Below, piece after piece: positions 44,741 through 52,463 of a DNA stretch of 64,000 bases (position 1 is its first letter; each line of letters begins with the position of its first letter). This stretch comes from Geodermatophilus sp. TF02-6 (GTDB taxonomy: Bacteria > Actinomycetota > Actinomycetes > Mycobacteriales > Geodermatophilaceae): positions 62,001 through 126,000 of the forward strand of contig NZ_QOHF01000006.1 of assembly GCF_003319115.1 (NCBI RefSeq), given 5' to 3'. Position numbers and translations under genes: made by a program. The notes beneath the pieces were generated by a model, which made no database searches, had not been told where the DNA came from, and saw only the letters and a list, made by a program, of their open reading frames with translations.

Positions 44741-47700
44741 GTGGCGGTGGCCGACGAGTTCAGCCGGCCGTCCCCGACGGCGCCGGAGTACGACCGGCAG
44801 CCGCCGCAGGACGTCGCAGCGGAACAGTCGGTGCTCGGCGGCATGCTGCTGAGCAAGGACGCGATCGCCGACGTCGTCGAGGTGCTGCACGGCGTCGACT
44901 TCTACCGCCCGGCGCACCAGGTGATCTTCGACTGCGTCCTCGACCTGTACGGGCGCGGCGAGCCGGCCGACGCGATCACCGTCGCCGCCGAGCTCAACCG
45001 CACCGACCAGCTGTCGAAGATGGGCGGCGCGGTCTACCTGCACACCCTCATCCAGTCCACGCCCACGGCGGCCAACGCCGGCTACTACGCGGCGATCGTC
45101 GCCGAGCAGGCGGTGCTGCGCCGGCTGGTCGAGGCCGGCACCCGCGTGGTGCAGCTGGGCTACGGCGCGGCCGGCGGCCGGGGCGACGTCGACGACATCG
45201 TCGACCGCGCCCAGCAGGAGATCTACGACGTCACCGAGAAGCGCATGAGCGAGGACTACGCGCGCCTCGAGGACATCCTGCAGCCGACGATGGACGAGCT
45301 GGACGCCATCGCCTCCCGCGGCGGCACCGCCCGCGGCGTGCCCACCGGCATCCGCGACCTCGACGAGCTCACCAACGGCCTGCAGGGCGGCCAGATGGTC
45401 GTCATCGCGGCACGTCCCGGTGTGGGCAAGGCTCTGGCCCTCGACACCCTGCTCGCCACCCCGTCCGGCTGGACGACGATGGGCGGGGTCCGCGTCGGCG
45501 ACCAGGTGATCGGCTCCGACGGCCGGCCGACGACGGTGGTGGCCGCCACCGAGGTGATGGCCGGCCGCCCCTGCTACGAGGTGCACTTCTCCGACGGCTC
45601 GGTGATCGTCGCCGACGCCCAGCACCAGTGGCTCACCGAGGACCGGGCCAGTCGGAGGTCCTCGGGTCCGGCGAGGATCCGGACGACGGAGGAGATCGCC
45701 CGCACCCTCAGGAGCGCGACGGAGCCGCAGCGACCCGACCACTCGGTGACCAACGCCGCCCCACTGGACCTGGCCGCGGCCGACCTCCCCCTGCCGCCGT
45801 ACGCGCTGGGGGTGGAGCTCAGCACGCGCTCCGCGACCGAGCTCGTCGAGCTGGACCCGGAGATCGCCGTGTACGCCCATGGCGCCGCGGGGGGAGAGCT
45901 GGACGCCCGCGCTCTCGCCGTCGTCGCGGCGGCGGGGCGGATCCCGGTGCCGTTCCTGCGGGCGTCGGTCGCCCAGCGCCGGGCGCTGCTGGCCGGTCTC
46001 CTCGACGCCGGCGGCACCGTGGCCGCCGACGGCGCCGTGCAGCTCGCCGTCCTCGGCGCCGACCTCGCCGAGGACGTCCGGGAGCTGATCGTGAGCCTGG
46101 GGCACACCGCGCGGAGCGATGATGGACACGCGCTGAGCTTCGCCACCGACGACGAGGTCTTCTGGCTGCAGCGCAAGAGGCTGGCGCACAAGGAGCGCGG
46201 CGCTCGCACATCTGCGGGCCGCGGTGTCCGGTTCATCACCGACGTGCGGCCCATCCCGAGCGTGCCGGTGCGGTGCATCCAGGTGGACGCCGAGGACCAC
46301 CTGTTCCTCGCCGGGCGGGGTCTCATCCCGACCCACAACTCGACCCTGGGACTGGACATCGCGCGCTCGGCCACGGTGAAGCACCACCTGCCGGCCGTCA
46401 TCTTCTCGCTCGAGATGAGCAAGCACGAGATCACCATGCGTCTGCTCTCGGCCGAGGCGAAGGTGCCGCTGCACCACATGCGCGCCGGCACGCTGTCGGA
46501 CGAGGACTGGTCGAAGCTGGCCCGCCGGATGGGTGAGATCGCCGACGCGCCGCTCTACATCGACGACTCGCCGAACATGACGATGATGGAGATCCGGGCC
46601 AAGGCGCGGCGGCTCAAGCAGCGCAACGACCTCAAGCTCGTGGTCATCGACTACCTGCAGCTCATGACCTCGGGCAAGCGGGTGGAGAGCCGCCAGCAGG
46701 AGGTCTCGGAGTTCTCCCGGGCGCTGAAGCTGCTGGCCAAGGAGCTCGAGGTCCCGGTCATCGCGATGAGCCAGCTCAACCGCGGCTCCGAGCAGCGGCA
46801 GGACAAGAAGCCGATGCTGTCGGACCTCCGCGAGTCGGGTTGCCTGACCGCGGACACACGCGTCCTGAGGGCCGACACGGGCGCCGAGACGACGATGGGT
46901 GAGCTCTTCGAACATGGGGCGACCGACGTCCCGGTGTGGGCCTTGGACGACAGCCTGCGCTACGTCCGCCGGCACCTGACGCACGTCTTCTCCACCGGCC
47001 GCAAGCCGGTGCTGCAGCTGACCACGGCGTCGGGCAAGACGGTGCGGGCGACGGCCAACCACCCGTTCCTCACCTACGACGGATGGCGGCCCCTGGGTGA
47101 GCTGGTCCCCGGGAACCGCATCGCCGTACCCCGGCACGTGCCGGCGCCGGACCGGATGACCGTGTGGGAGGACGAGATGGTCGTCCTGCTCGCGCACCTG
47201 ATCGGTGACGGCAGCTTCGTCGCTCGGCAGCCGTTGCGCTACGCCTCCGTCGACGAGGAGAACCTGCGGGCGGTCACCACCGCGGCGCTGCACTTCGGTG
47301 TCGTGGCGGTGCGCGACGACCACGCGGCCGCTCGCTGCACGTCGCTGCGGCTGCGGGCTCCCTTCCCGCTCACGCACGGTCGCCGCAACCCGATCGCGGC
47401 CTGGCTCGACGAGCTGGGACTGTTCGGCCTGCGTAGCCACGAGAAGTTCGCGCCGGAGCCGGTGTTCTCCCTGCCGAAGAAGCAGATCGCGCTCTTCCTG
47501 CGCCACCTGTGGGCCACCGACGGATCCGTCACGGTGACCAAGAACGGCCGCGGAGGGCGGGTGTACTACGCCTCGACCAGCCGCGAGCTCGTTGACGACA
47601 TCTCCCGACTGTTGCTGCGCTTCGGCATCTCTTGCCGCATTCGCCGGACGCAGAAGAGCGGCTACCGCGACGGGTGGACGCTCGACATCGGCGGGTGCGA

Positions 47701-48298
47701 TGACCAGCGGCGGTTCCTCAACGAGATCGGCGTCCACGGTGCCCGTGGTACGGCCGCTGAGAGGCTGCTGGAGATCGTCCGGGGGCTGTCGGCGAACACG
47801 AACGTGGACACCGTGCCCGTGCAGGTCTGGGAGCATGTACGGGCGGTCCTGGAGGACAAGGGCATGAGCCACCGGGCTTTCGCCACTTCCGTGGGCTCGG
47901 CTTTCTGCGGCAGCACGATGTGGAAGCACGCACCGAGTCGCGAACGGCTCGGCCGGATCGCCGCTGTGCTCGGCGACGCTGAGCTGGAGATGCAGGCGGT
48001 GAACGACCTGTACTGGGACACGATCACTTCCATCGAGCAAGGCGCGGCCGAGGAGGTCTACGACGCAACAGTGCTTGGCGGGCACAATTTCGTAGCCAAC
48101 GGAATGGCTCTGCACAATAGCATCGAGCAGGATGCGGACATGGTCATGATGATCCACCGCGAGGACATGTACGAGAAGGAGTCGCCACGTGCCGGTGAGG
48201 CTGACATCATGCTCGTGAAGCACCGGAACGGTCCCACGGCAAATGTCACGGTCGCTTTCCAGGGCCATTACAGCCGGTTCGTGGACATGGCCAACTGA
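44741..48298 (+). CDS. dnaB: Replicative DNA helicase DnaB precursor with two inteins
   Basis: An 1185-residue precursor starting at the GTG at 44741 (AVADEFSRPSPTAPEYDRQP). Exteins are residues 1-230, 534-700 and 1127-1185; joined they give a 456-residue DnaB of normal length. The N-terminal domain has PPQDVAAEQSVLGGMLLSKD. The RecA-like domain has the Walker A loop ARPGVGK/STLGLD (cut by intein 1), LVVIDYLQLMTSGKR and MLSDLRESG/SIEQDADMVM (cut by intein 2). Walker A is only complete after splicing, so helicase activity depends on protein splicing. It works with DnaA, DciA and SSB, all encoded here. The last 180 bases are less GC-rich than the gene's first half. Confidence 0.96.
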   Translation: MAVADEFSRPSPTAPEYDRQPPQDVAAEQSVLGGMLLSKDAIADVVEVLHGVDFYRPAHQVIFDCVLDLYGRGEPADAITVAAELNRTDQLSKMGGAVYLHTLIQSTPTAANAGYYAAIVAEQAVLRRLVEAGTRVVQLGYGAAGGRGDVDDIVDRAQQEIYDVTEKRMSEDYARLEDILQPTMDELDAIASRGGTARGVPTGIRDLDELTNGLQGGQMVVIAARPGVGKALALDTLLATPSGWTTMGGVRVGDQVIGSDGRPTTVVAATEVMAGRPCYEVHFSDGSVIVADAQHQWLTEDRASRRSSGPARIRTTEEIARTLRSATEPQRPDHSVTNAAPLDLAAADLPLPPYALGVELSTRSATELVELDPEIAVYAHGAAGGELDARALAVVAAAGRIPVPFLRASVAQRRALLAGLLDAGGTVAADGAVQLAVLGADLAEDVRELIVSLGHTARSDDGHALSFATDDEVFWLQRKRLAHKERGARTSAGRGVRFITDVRPIPSVPVRCIQVDAEDHLFLAGRGLIPTHNSTLGLDIARSATVKHHLPAVIFSLEMSKHEITMRLLSAEAKVPLHHMRAGTLSDEDWSKLARRMGEIADAPLYIDDSPNMTMMEIRAKARRLKQRNDLKLVVIDYLQLMTSGKRVESRQQEVSEFSRALKLLAKELEVPVIAMSQLNRGSEQRQDKKPMLSDLRESGCLTADTRVLRADTGAETTMGELFEHGATDVPVWALDDSLRYVRRHLTHVFSTGRKPVLQLTTASGKTVRATANHPFLTYDGWRPLGELVPGNRIAVPRHVPAPDRMTVWEDEMVVLLAHLIGDGSFVARQPLRYASVDEENLRAVTTAALHFGVVAVRDDHAAARCTSLRLRAPFPLTHGRRNPIAAWLDELGLFGLRSHEKFAPEPVFSLPKKQIALFLRHLWATDGSVTVTKNGRGGRVYYASTSRELVDDISRLLLRFGISCRIRRTQKSGYRDGWTLDIGGCDDQRRFLNEIGVHGARGTAAERLLEIVRGLSANTNVDTVPVQVWEHVRAVLEDKGMSHRAFATSVGSAFCGSTMWKHAPSRERLGRIAAVLGDAELEMQAVNDLYWDTITSIEQGAAEEVYDATVLGGHNFVANGMALHNSIEQDADMVMMIHREDMYEKESPRAGEADIMLVKHRNGPTANVTVAFQGHYSRFVDMAN
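45431..46339 (+). other. Intein 1 in DnaB Walker A loop (class 3 type)
   Basis: 303 residues (231-533 of the precursor), inserted after the P-loop lysine. It begins with Ala (ALALDTLLATPSGWTTMGGV), not Cys or Ser, and ends LIPTHN before extein Ser. The class 3 W-C-T set is present: block B ADAQHQW (His295, Trp297), block F Cys512 in RCIQVDAEDHLFLAG, and Thr531 before His-Asn. Splicing through the block F cysteine is therefore expected. One degenerate LAGLIDADG-like stretch (LLAGLLDAGGTV) survives and the first is unrecognisable, so the homing endonuclease is probably dead. Confidence 0.9.
46841..48118 (+). other. Intein 2 in DnaB at the RESG/SIEQ site (class 1, LAGLIDADG)
   Basis: 426 residues (701-1126). 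It begins with Cys (CLTADTRVLRADTGAETTMG), has block B VRATANHPFLT and ends NFVANGMALHN before Ser of SIEQ, the same insertion site as the Synechocystis and Rhodothermus DnaB inteins. Two LAGLIDADG motifs are recognisable: LLAHLIGDGS (about 816) and FLRHLWATDGS (about 919). Their acidic residues are kept, so an active homing endonuclease is possible. The last third is less GC-rich than the host gene. Confidence 0.93.
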
Positions 48299-48399
48299 CC
48301 GTGGCGACCGGGCCGGCGGCCGGCTCGGTCCGGGCCCTGCTGCACCCGGATCGCATGGAGCACGGACCTCCGGGACGAGCCTGTCCGCGGCAGCCGCGA

Positions 48400-48925
48400 G
48401 ACAGCATGAGGTCGTGGCCAGGGTCTGGCCCAGCAGGGCGTCGTCGCGGGTGTTGGCCGGCGCGGACACCGTGGCCATCGGCACGCCGGCGCCCTCGCAC
48501 AATTGGGATCGCTTCAGGCCGCCTTTGCCCCGGTCCACCGGGCTGCGACCGGCGCATTGCCCGCCGCAGGGCGCCTTGGTGGTGCAGCCGTCGACCGCCA
48601 GGTCGGCCAGGTCCAGGCCGATCATCTGGTCGTAGGCGTCGGCGCAGGCCAGCCGCAGCCGGTCGAAGACGCCCAGGGCGATCCACTCATCCCGGCGGCG
48701 GCGCATGGTGGTGGCCGAGCAGGCGGCGTCGGCGATCCGCTCGTAGCCGGCGCCGAACACCAGCGCTTCGACGAGGTGATCGAACACCACGGCGTCGGCG
48801 ATGCGCGGCCGGTGACAGCCCAGCGGGTGGTCATCGACACGCGCCGGCAGCAGGGCGAGGAACTGCTCGCGCAGCGGGTCAAGGATGCACGATGGGACGG
48901 CAGGCACGAGCGGTCCACATCTCAC
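48400..48925 (-). pseudogene. Truncated IS5-family-like transposase
   Basis: From a GTG at 48925 the frame encodes the N-terminal half of an IS5-type DDE transposase: the helical N-domain (FDHLVEALVFGAGYERIADA, TTMRRRRDEWIALGVFDRLR) and the first catalytic Asp in LAVDGCTTKAPCGG, then VDRGKGGLKRSQL. Similarity fades after LLGQTLATT. The second Asp and the Glu are absent, so it cannot be active. The frame stays open across dnaB only because that strand lacks stops. No clear terminal inverted repeats were found. Confidence 0.75.
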
Positions 48926-49023
48926 GGAGCGTTAGCACCTTCGCGAGCGTGGCCCTCGTGCCTGCCCTCAACGATCAGCCACGCCGAACGCGACGATCAC
49001 GCCTACTGGCGGGGGCCCTTAGC

Positions 49024-50931
49024 TCACCGCAGAACTCGGGCATTGCACCCCGAGGAAGCGGCTGCGACGGCAGGCGTGCGGCAGTACTCGGTCGCCGCGT
49101 CCGCGTCGGCGAACGGCCCGGGCGCGTAGACGATCCAGTGGCCGGCGCTCAGTGCCGGGACGTAGTAGTCGGTGAGGAGGACCCTCGCTGTGATGCCCTC
49201 CTGGGTGAGCCGACGGGCCTGTTGTTCCGCTCGTGCCCACCCGTCAGTGCCAAAGGTGGCGAGTACGGCAATCACCGTTGGAGTGACCGGCTCAGGCGGG
49301 CGACGACTCGTCCCGAGATAGGCCGGATAGCAGTTCGGAACGGCGGTCAAGGCCAGACAGCGGTCGGCTGCGGCTCGCTGACTCGAGTACGGTCCCACGT
49401 AGACGAGCCAGGATCCCGAGGGCAGCGATGGATACTTCGAGGTGTCGAGCACTTCCGCCGGCTGGCCGGCCGCGGTGAGCTGGCTCGCGCGTTCGCTCGC
49501 GTGCGGGAGTGCGTCCGTCGATGACTTGCTGTACGGGGTGACGGCGACGACCCACTGACCAGTCGCAGGCGTGCTCACCTCGGAAGGTGGTACGGAGGTA
49601 GAACTGGCTGACTCGCCCGGCGTCGTCGACGTCGAGTTCGCGGTTGGAGCCGAAGTGGTTGACTGAGGCGCTTCGCTTGGCGCGGTCGACTGGGTGGTCG
49701 TGCTCGGCGCTGACGAATTGGTGGAGCGCGGCTGGGTCGGCTCGCTCGTTCGGCTCGGCTGAGACGGTGATGTGTCCGTGGTCGGGCGCGGCGGGACCGA
49801 TTCGCTCGTTCGGTCTGGTCGGGACGGCGCCGCGTCGGTGATCGGAGGCGGTGCCTGGGTCTCCTCGGTCGAGGGCGAGGGTCCTGGGGAAGCTGGGCTG
49901 CTGGGCTCCAGCTCCGGTGCTGTCGAGGTCGCTGCAGGCGAGCCCCGCCCCGGCCGGTCGTCGGCCCAGGCACCGCTCAGGACGGCGATGCCCGCGCCCG
50001 TACCTGCGGTTGCGAGCACGGTGGCGATTGACGCGCCGAGGACCAGCAGTCGTCGCCGCCGCTTCGTCGGTTCGGAATCCTCGTTCTTCGGGCGGATGGA
50101 CGTGACCTCCGCTGACGCGGGTCCGGTGCTCAGGTGCAAGCCGGACATGCCAGCCACGGCCGCCTCGCTGGTCCGCAGCGCATCACGCAGCAAATCGAGG
50201 CTCGGCCTGCGTCTAGGCTCGCGCGCCAAGCAGTCGCGTACGACACCGCGCAGGGTCGTGGGCAGCTGTGATGGCAGGTCGGTTCTTGATGAGACTTCGG
50301 GTCGGTGGCCGGTGAGCATCTCGACCAGCACCACGCCAAGGGAGAACACATCAGAGGCGGTTGTCGCCCGCCCGCCTCGTGTCAGTTCCGGCGCCGTGTA
50401 GCCGGGGGTTCCTCCCAGGGCTGTTCCTCGCTGACCTGCGTCCAAGAGGACGACGGCGATGCCGAAATCGGTGATCCTCGCGTGCGCTCCCTCAGCCGAC
50501 GGCTCGACGAGGATGTTCTCCGGTTTGAGGTCCAGGTGGAGGACTCCGTGCGCGTGCACGGCGGCGAGGCCGGCCGCGACCTGGGCAGCGATCGAGCATG
50601 CCTGCGCTGGCCGGAGCGTCCCGCCGTGATCCTGGAGGTAGCGGCGTAGGTCGGGGCCGTCGACGAGGTCCATAATCAGCGCCAGTCGGCCTCGTTCGGC
50701 AACGACGTCACGAACGGCCACGACGGAGTCGTGTCGCAGCTGCCGCAACACCGCCTCCTCGCGCAGGAGGTGGTCGCGGATCTCGGGCTCGCCGGCGAGA
50801 TGCTGGTGCAGTAGCTTGGCGGCGAGCGGCGGACCTCCCCTGTGACTGACGGCCCGCCACACGACACCCACGGCTCCCCGGCCGAGTTCCTCTAGCAGTC
50901 GGTACTCGCTGCCGAGTGGCTCCTCGACCAT
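49024..50931 (-). CDS. Membrane Ser/Thr protein kinase with two extracytoplasmic SPOR-like repeats
   Basis: A 635-residue PASTA-less kinase of the PknB type. The kinase domain (about 8-265) has the Gly loop GRGAVGVVWRA, the ATP lysine in LAAKLL (about 39), catalytic loop HGVLHLDLKPENILV (Leu replaces Arg of HRD), DFGIAVV (about 155) and GGTPGYTAPE. A membrane helix (about 290-313, LLVLGASIATVLATAGTGAG) leads to a Ser/Thr/Pro stalk of about 130 residues and two related domains near 470-545 and 555-635, each ending in a W-hVYhGPh-type SPOR motif (GSWLVYVGPYSSQRAA; GHWIVYAPGPFADADA) with cysteines. SPOR domains bind denuded peptidoglycan, so it may sense cell-wall state. Divergent from the T7SS-like genes. 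Confidence 0.88.
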   Translation of the reverse strand: MVEEPLGSEYRLLEELGRGAVGVVWRAVSHRGGPPLAAKLLHQHLAGEPEIRDHLLREEAVLRQLRHDSVVAVRDVVAERGRLALIMDLVDGPDLRRYLQDHGGTLRPAQACSIAAQVAAGLAAVHAHGVLHLDLKPENILVEPSAEGAHARITDFGIAVVLLDAGQRGTALGGTPGYTAPELTRGGRATTASDVFSLGVVLVEMLTGHRPEVSSRTDLPSQLPTTLRGVVRDCLAREPRRRPSLDLLRDALRTSEAAVAGMSGLHLSTGPASAEVTSIRPKNEDSEPTKRRRRLLVLGASIATVLATAGTGAGIAVLSGAWADDRPGRGSPAATSTAPELEPSSPASPGPSPSTEETQAPPPITDAAPSRPDRTSESVPPRPTTDTSPSQPSRTSEPTQPRSTNSSAPSTTTQSTAPSEAPQSTTSAPTANSTSTTPGESASSTSVPPSEVSTPATGQWVVAVTPYSKSSTDALPHASERASQLTAAGQPAEVLDTSKYPSLPSGSWLVYVGPYSSQRAAADRCLALTAVPNCYPAYLGTSRRPPEPVTPTVIAVLATFGTDGWARAEQQARRLTQEGITARVLLTDYYVPALSAGHWIVYAPGPFADADAATEYCRTPAVAAASSGCNARVLR

Positions 50932-51103
50932 GTTCGCTCCTGTCCGCCCTGGGGGCGCGTTCTCAGCAGCAGGCGCGTAGGTGGACCCGGAAGTTAGCTC
51001 ACTCGGGTGACGAAGGGCACCCCTTGCGACAGAGCAGGTGCGGGCCGTAGCGTCTTTCCCTCATCGCGAGAGGTTGCTCACCGAGCGGAGTTCGGGGGAT
51101 CTC

Positions 51104-51448
51104 GTGGCCAGCTCCTTCAGTTGTGACCCCCGCGTAGCCCGACAGGTCTCCGATGAGCTGGCCGGGATCCGCCGGGACATGGACGCCACTGACCAGGTGT
51201 TCGGTGGGTTCGCCGGAGCGACCGGCTCCGACAGGGTCGAGCAGGCCCTCGAGGGCTTCTACGCCGACTCCTCCGACAGTCGCAAGAAGCTCGGCGAGCT
51301 CCTGGACCGCGGGTCCGGGCTCCTGCGGGGTCTCGCCGAGGGAACACAGGCCGTCGACCGCTCACTCGCCGACGCGCTGCCGGTGATGCCGCCCGCCACC
51401 GTCGTCCCCAGAGCTCCCGAGACGGCGACGACGGGTAGCCCGCAGTGA
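51104..51448 (+). CDS. Small helical protein, ESX/type VII-associated candidate
   Basis: A 114-residue protein from the GTG at 51104 (ASSFSCDPRVARQVSDELAG) behind GGGGGAT; a longer frame begins at 51038. It is mostly predicted helical (VSDELAGIRRDMDATDQVFG, DSRKKLGELLDRGSGLLRGL) with a flexible Pro/Thr tail, the look of EspC- or PE-like ESX partners. No WxG motif is visible. It overlaps the next gene (GTGA) and starts the RHS operon. Family assignment is tentative. Confidence 0.6.
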   Translation: MASSFSCDPRVARQVSDELAGIRRDMDATDQVFGGFAGATGSDRVEQALEGFYADSSDSRKKLGELLDRGSGLLRGLAEGTQAVDRSLADALPVMPPATVVPRAPETATTGSPQ

Positions 51449-52062
51449 CCGCTCCGAGCACCGCGGCACCGACCGGCTTCACCCTGCGGGTGCCGACGTC
51501 CTGGGTGGAGTTCGACGTCTGGCGAGCCACCCGCACCGGCGACCTCGCCCGCCTCGTCGATGCCCGGATCACCCAGGAACCGGAGCTCGCCCCGCAGCGC
51601 AGCACCCTGCTCAAGCTGCTCCGTCAGACCGCCGCCGACGCCGAGCGGCGGGGTGCGGTCTTCTGCGCGGCGATGACCGAGGCCGTAGACGACGCAGGGG
51701 TCCTCGCCGCCACCGCGATGGTCTTCCAGACCGAGGGTGCTCCCGACCCGGCTGACAACACCGTCGAGGCGATCGCCGCACAGGTGAGCGCCGGGGCGCC
51801 CGCCGACGGGTCGCCCACGTGGCGGCGGGTGGAGGTCGTGGAGCTGCCCGTCGGCCGTGCCGTGCGCATCTCGGGTGTCGAGCGCGTCGACCTCGGCGCC
51901 CGCGGCTCCCTCGACGCCGTCGTCATGCAGACCCTGATCCCCGTCCCCCACGAGCAGGGCGTCCTGGACGTCGTGCTCACCAGCCCACAGGTACAGCTGG
52001 CTGAACCGATGCTCGAACTGTTCGACGCGATCAGCGCGACACTCGCCTGGTCCAGCGACTGA
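51445..52062 (+). CDS. Uncharacterised protein of the type VII/RHS operon
   Basis: A 205-residue protein that I cannot assign. It begins FTLRVPTSWVEFDVWRATRT, has a helical middle (LKLLRQTAADAERRGAVFCA) and a beta-rich second half (VEVVELPVGRAVRISGVERV, AVVMQTLIPVPHEQGVLDVV, ending SATLAWS). There is no signal peptide or membrane helix. Translational coupling to the preceding small helical gene and position before the WXG100 gene suggest a chaperone- or EspG-like cytoplasmic role, but this is inference. Confidence 0.55.
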   Translation: MTAPSTAAPTGFTLRVPTSWVEFDVWRATRTGDLARLVDARITQEPELAPQRSTLLKLLRQTAADAERRGAVFCAAMTEAVDDAGVLAATAMVFQTEGAPDPADNTVEAIAAQVSAGAPADGSPTWRRVEVVELPVGRAVRISGVERVDLGARGSLDAVVMQTLIPVPHEQGVLDVVLTSPQVQLAEPMLELFDAISATLAWSSD

Positions 52063-52151
52063 CCTCCTGATGCGTCCGTACGGCACGGTGCCGTACGGCT
52101 GACCGTGCGGCGACCGTCCGTACGGCCCTCCTCCCGGAGAGGGACCCGGCC

Positions 52152-52451
52152 ATGACGTCCAACATCAACGTCGGCTACCAGGAGCTGGAGAGCTGCGCAA
52201 CGCAGCTGAGCACCGCCCAGCAGGACATGATCAGTGAGTTGGCCCGACTCAAGTCGATGATCGACAACCTGGTGCAGGGCGGATTCCGTACCGACCTCGC
52301 CTCCGGCAAGTTCCAGCAGTCCTACGCGCAGTGGGACACCGGCGCGAAGAACGTCATCCAGGGTCTGGAGGGCATGAGCAGCTTCCTCAAGACCACGGTG
52401 AAGGAGCACCGGGACCTGGACGACCGGCTGAGCAGGTCCACCGGGAGCTGA
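52152..52451 (+). CDS. WXG100-family (ESAT-6-like) secreted protein
   Basis: A 99-residue helical hairpin protein (VGYQELESCATQLSTAQQDM ... ARLKSMIDNLVQGGFRTDLA ... FQQSYAQWDTGAKNVIQGLE). The turn reads QGGFRTD instead of the classic WxG, a common variant in actinobacterial WXG100 proteins. It sits 12 nt before the RHS toxin gene and likely forms the co-secretion partner of the toxin's helical N terminus (inference). Confidence 0.78.
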   Translation: MTSNINVGYQELESCATQLSTAQQDMISELARLKSMIDNLVQGGFRTDLASGKFQQSYAQWDTGAKNVIQGLEGMSSFLKTTVKEHRDLDDRLSRSTGS

Positions 52452-52463
52452 CCGACTCCCGCC

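Noticed and set aside
44645-48925. A 1426-codon minus-strand open frame across dnaB
   Set aside because: It is antisense to dnaB and its inteins and arises from high GC with few stops. Only its first 175 or so codons (transposase remnant) look like protein.
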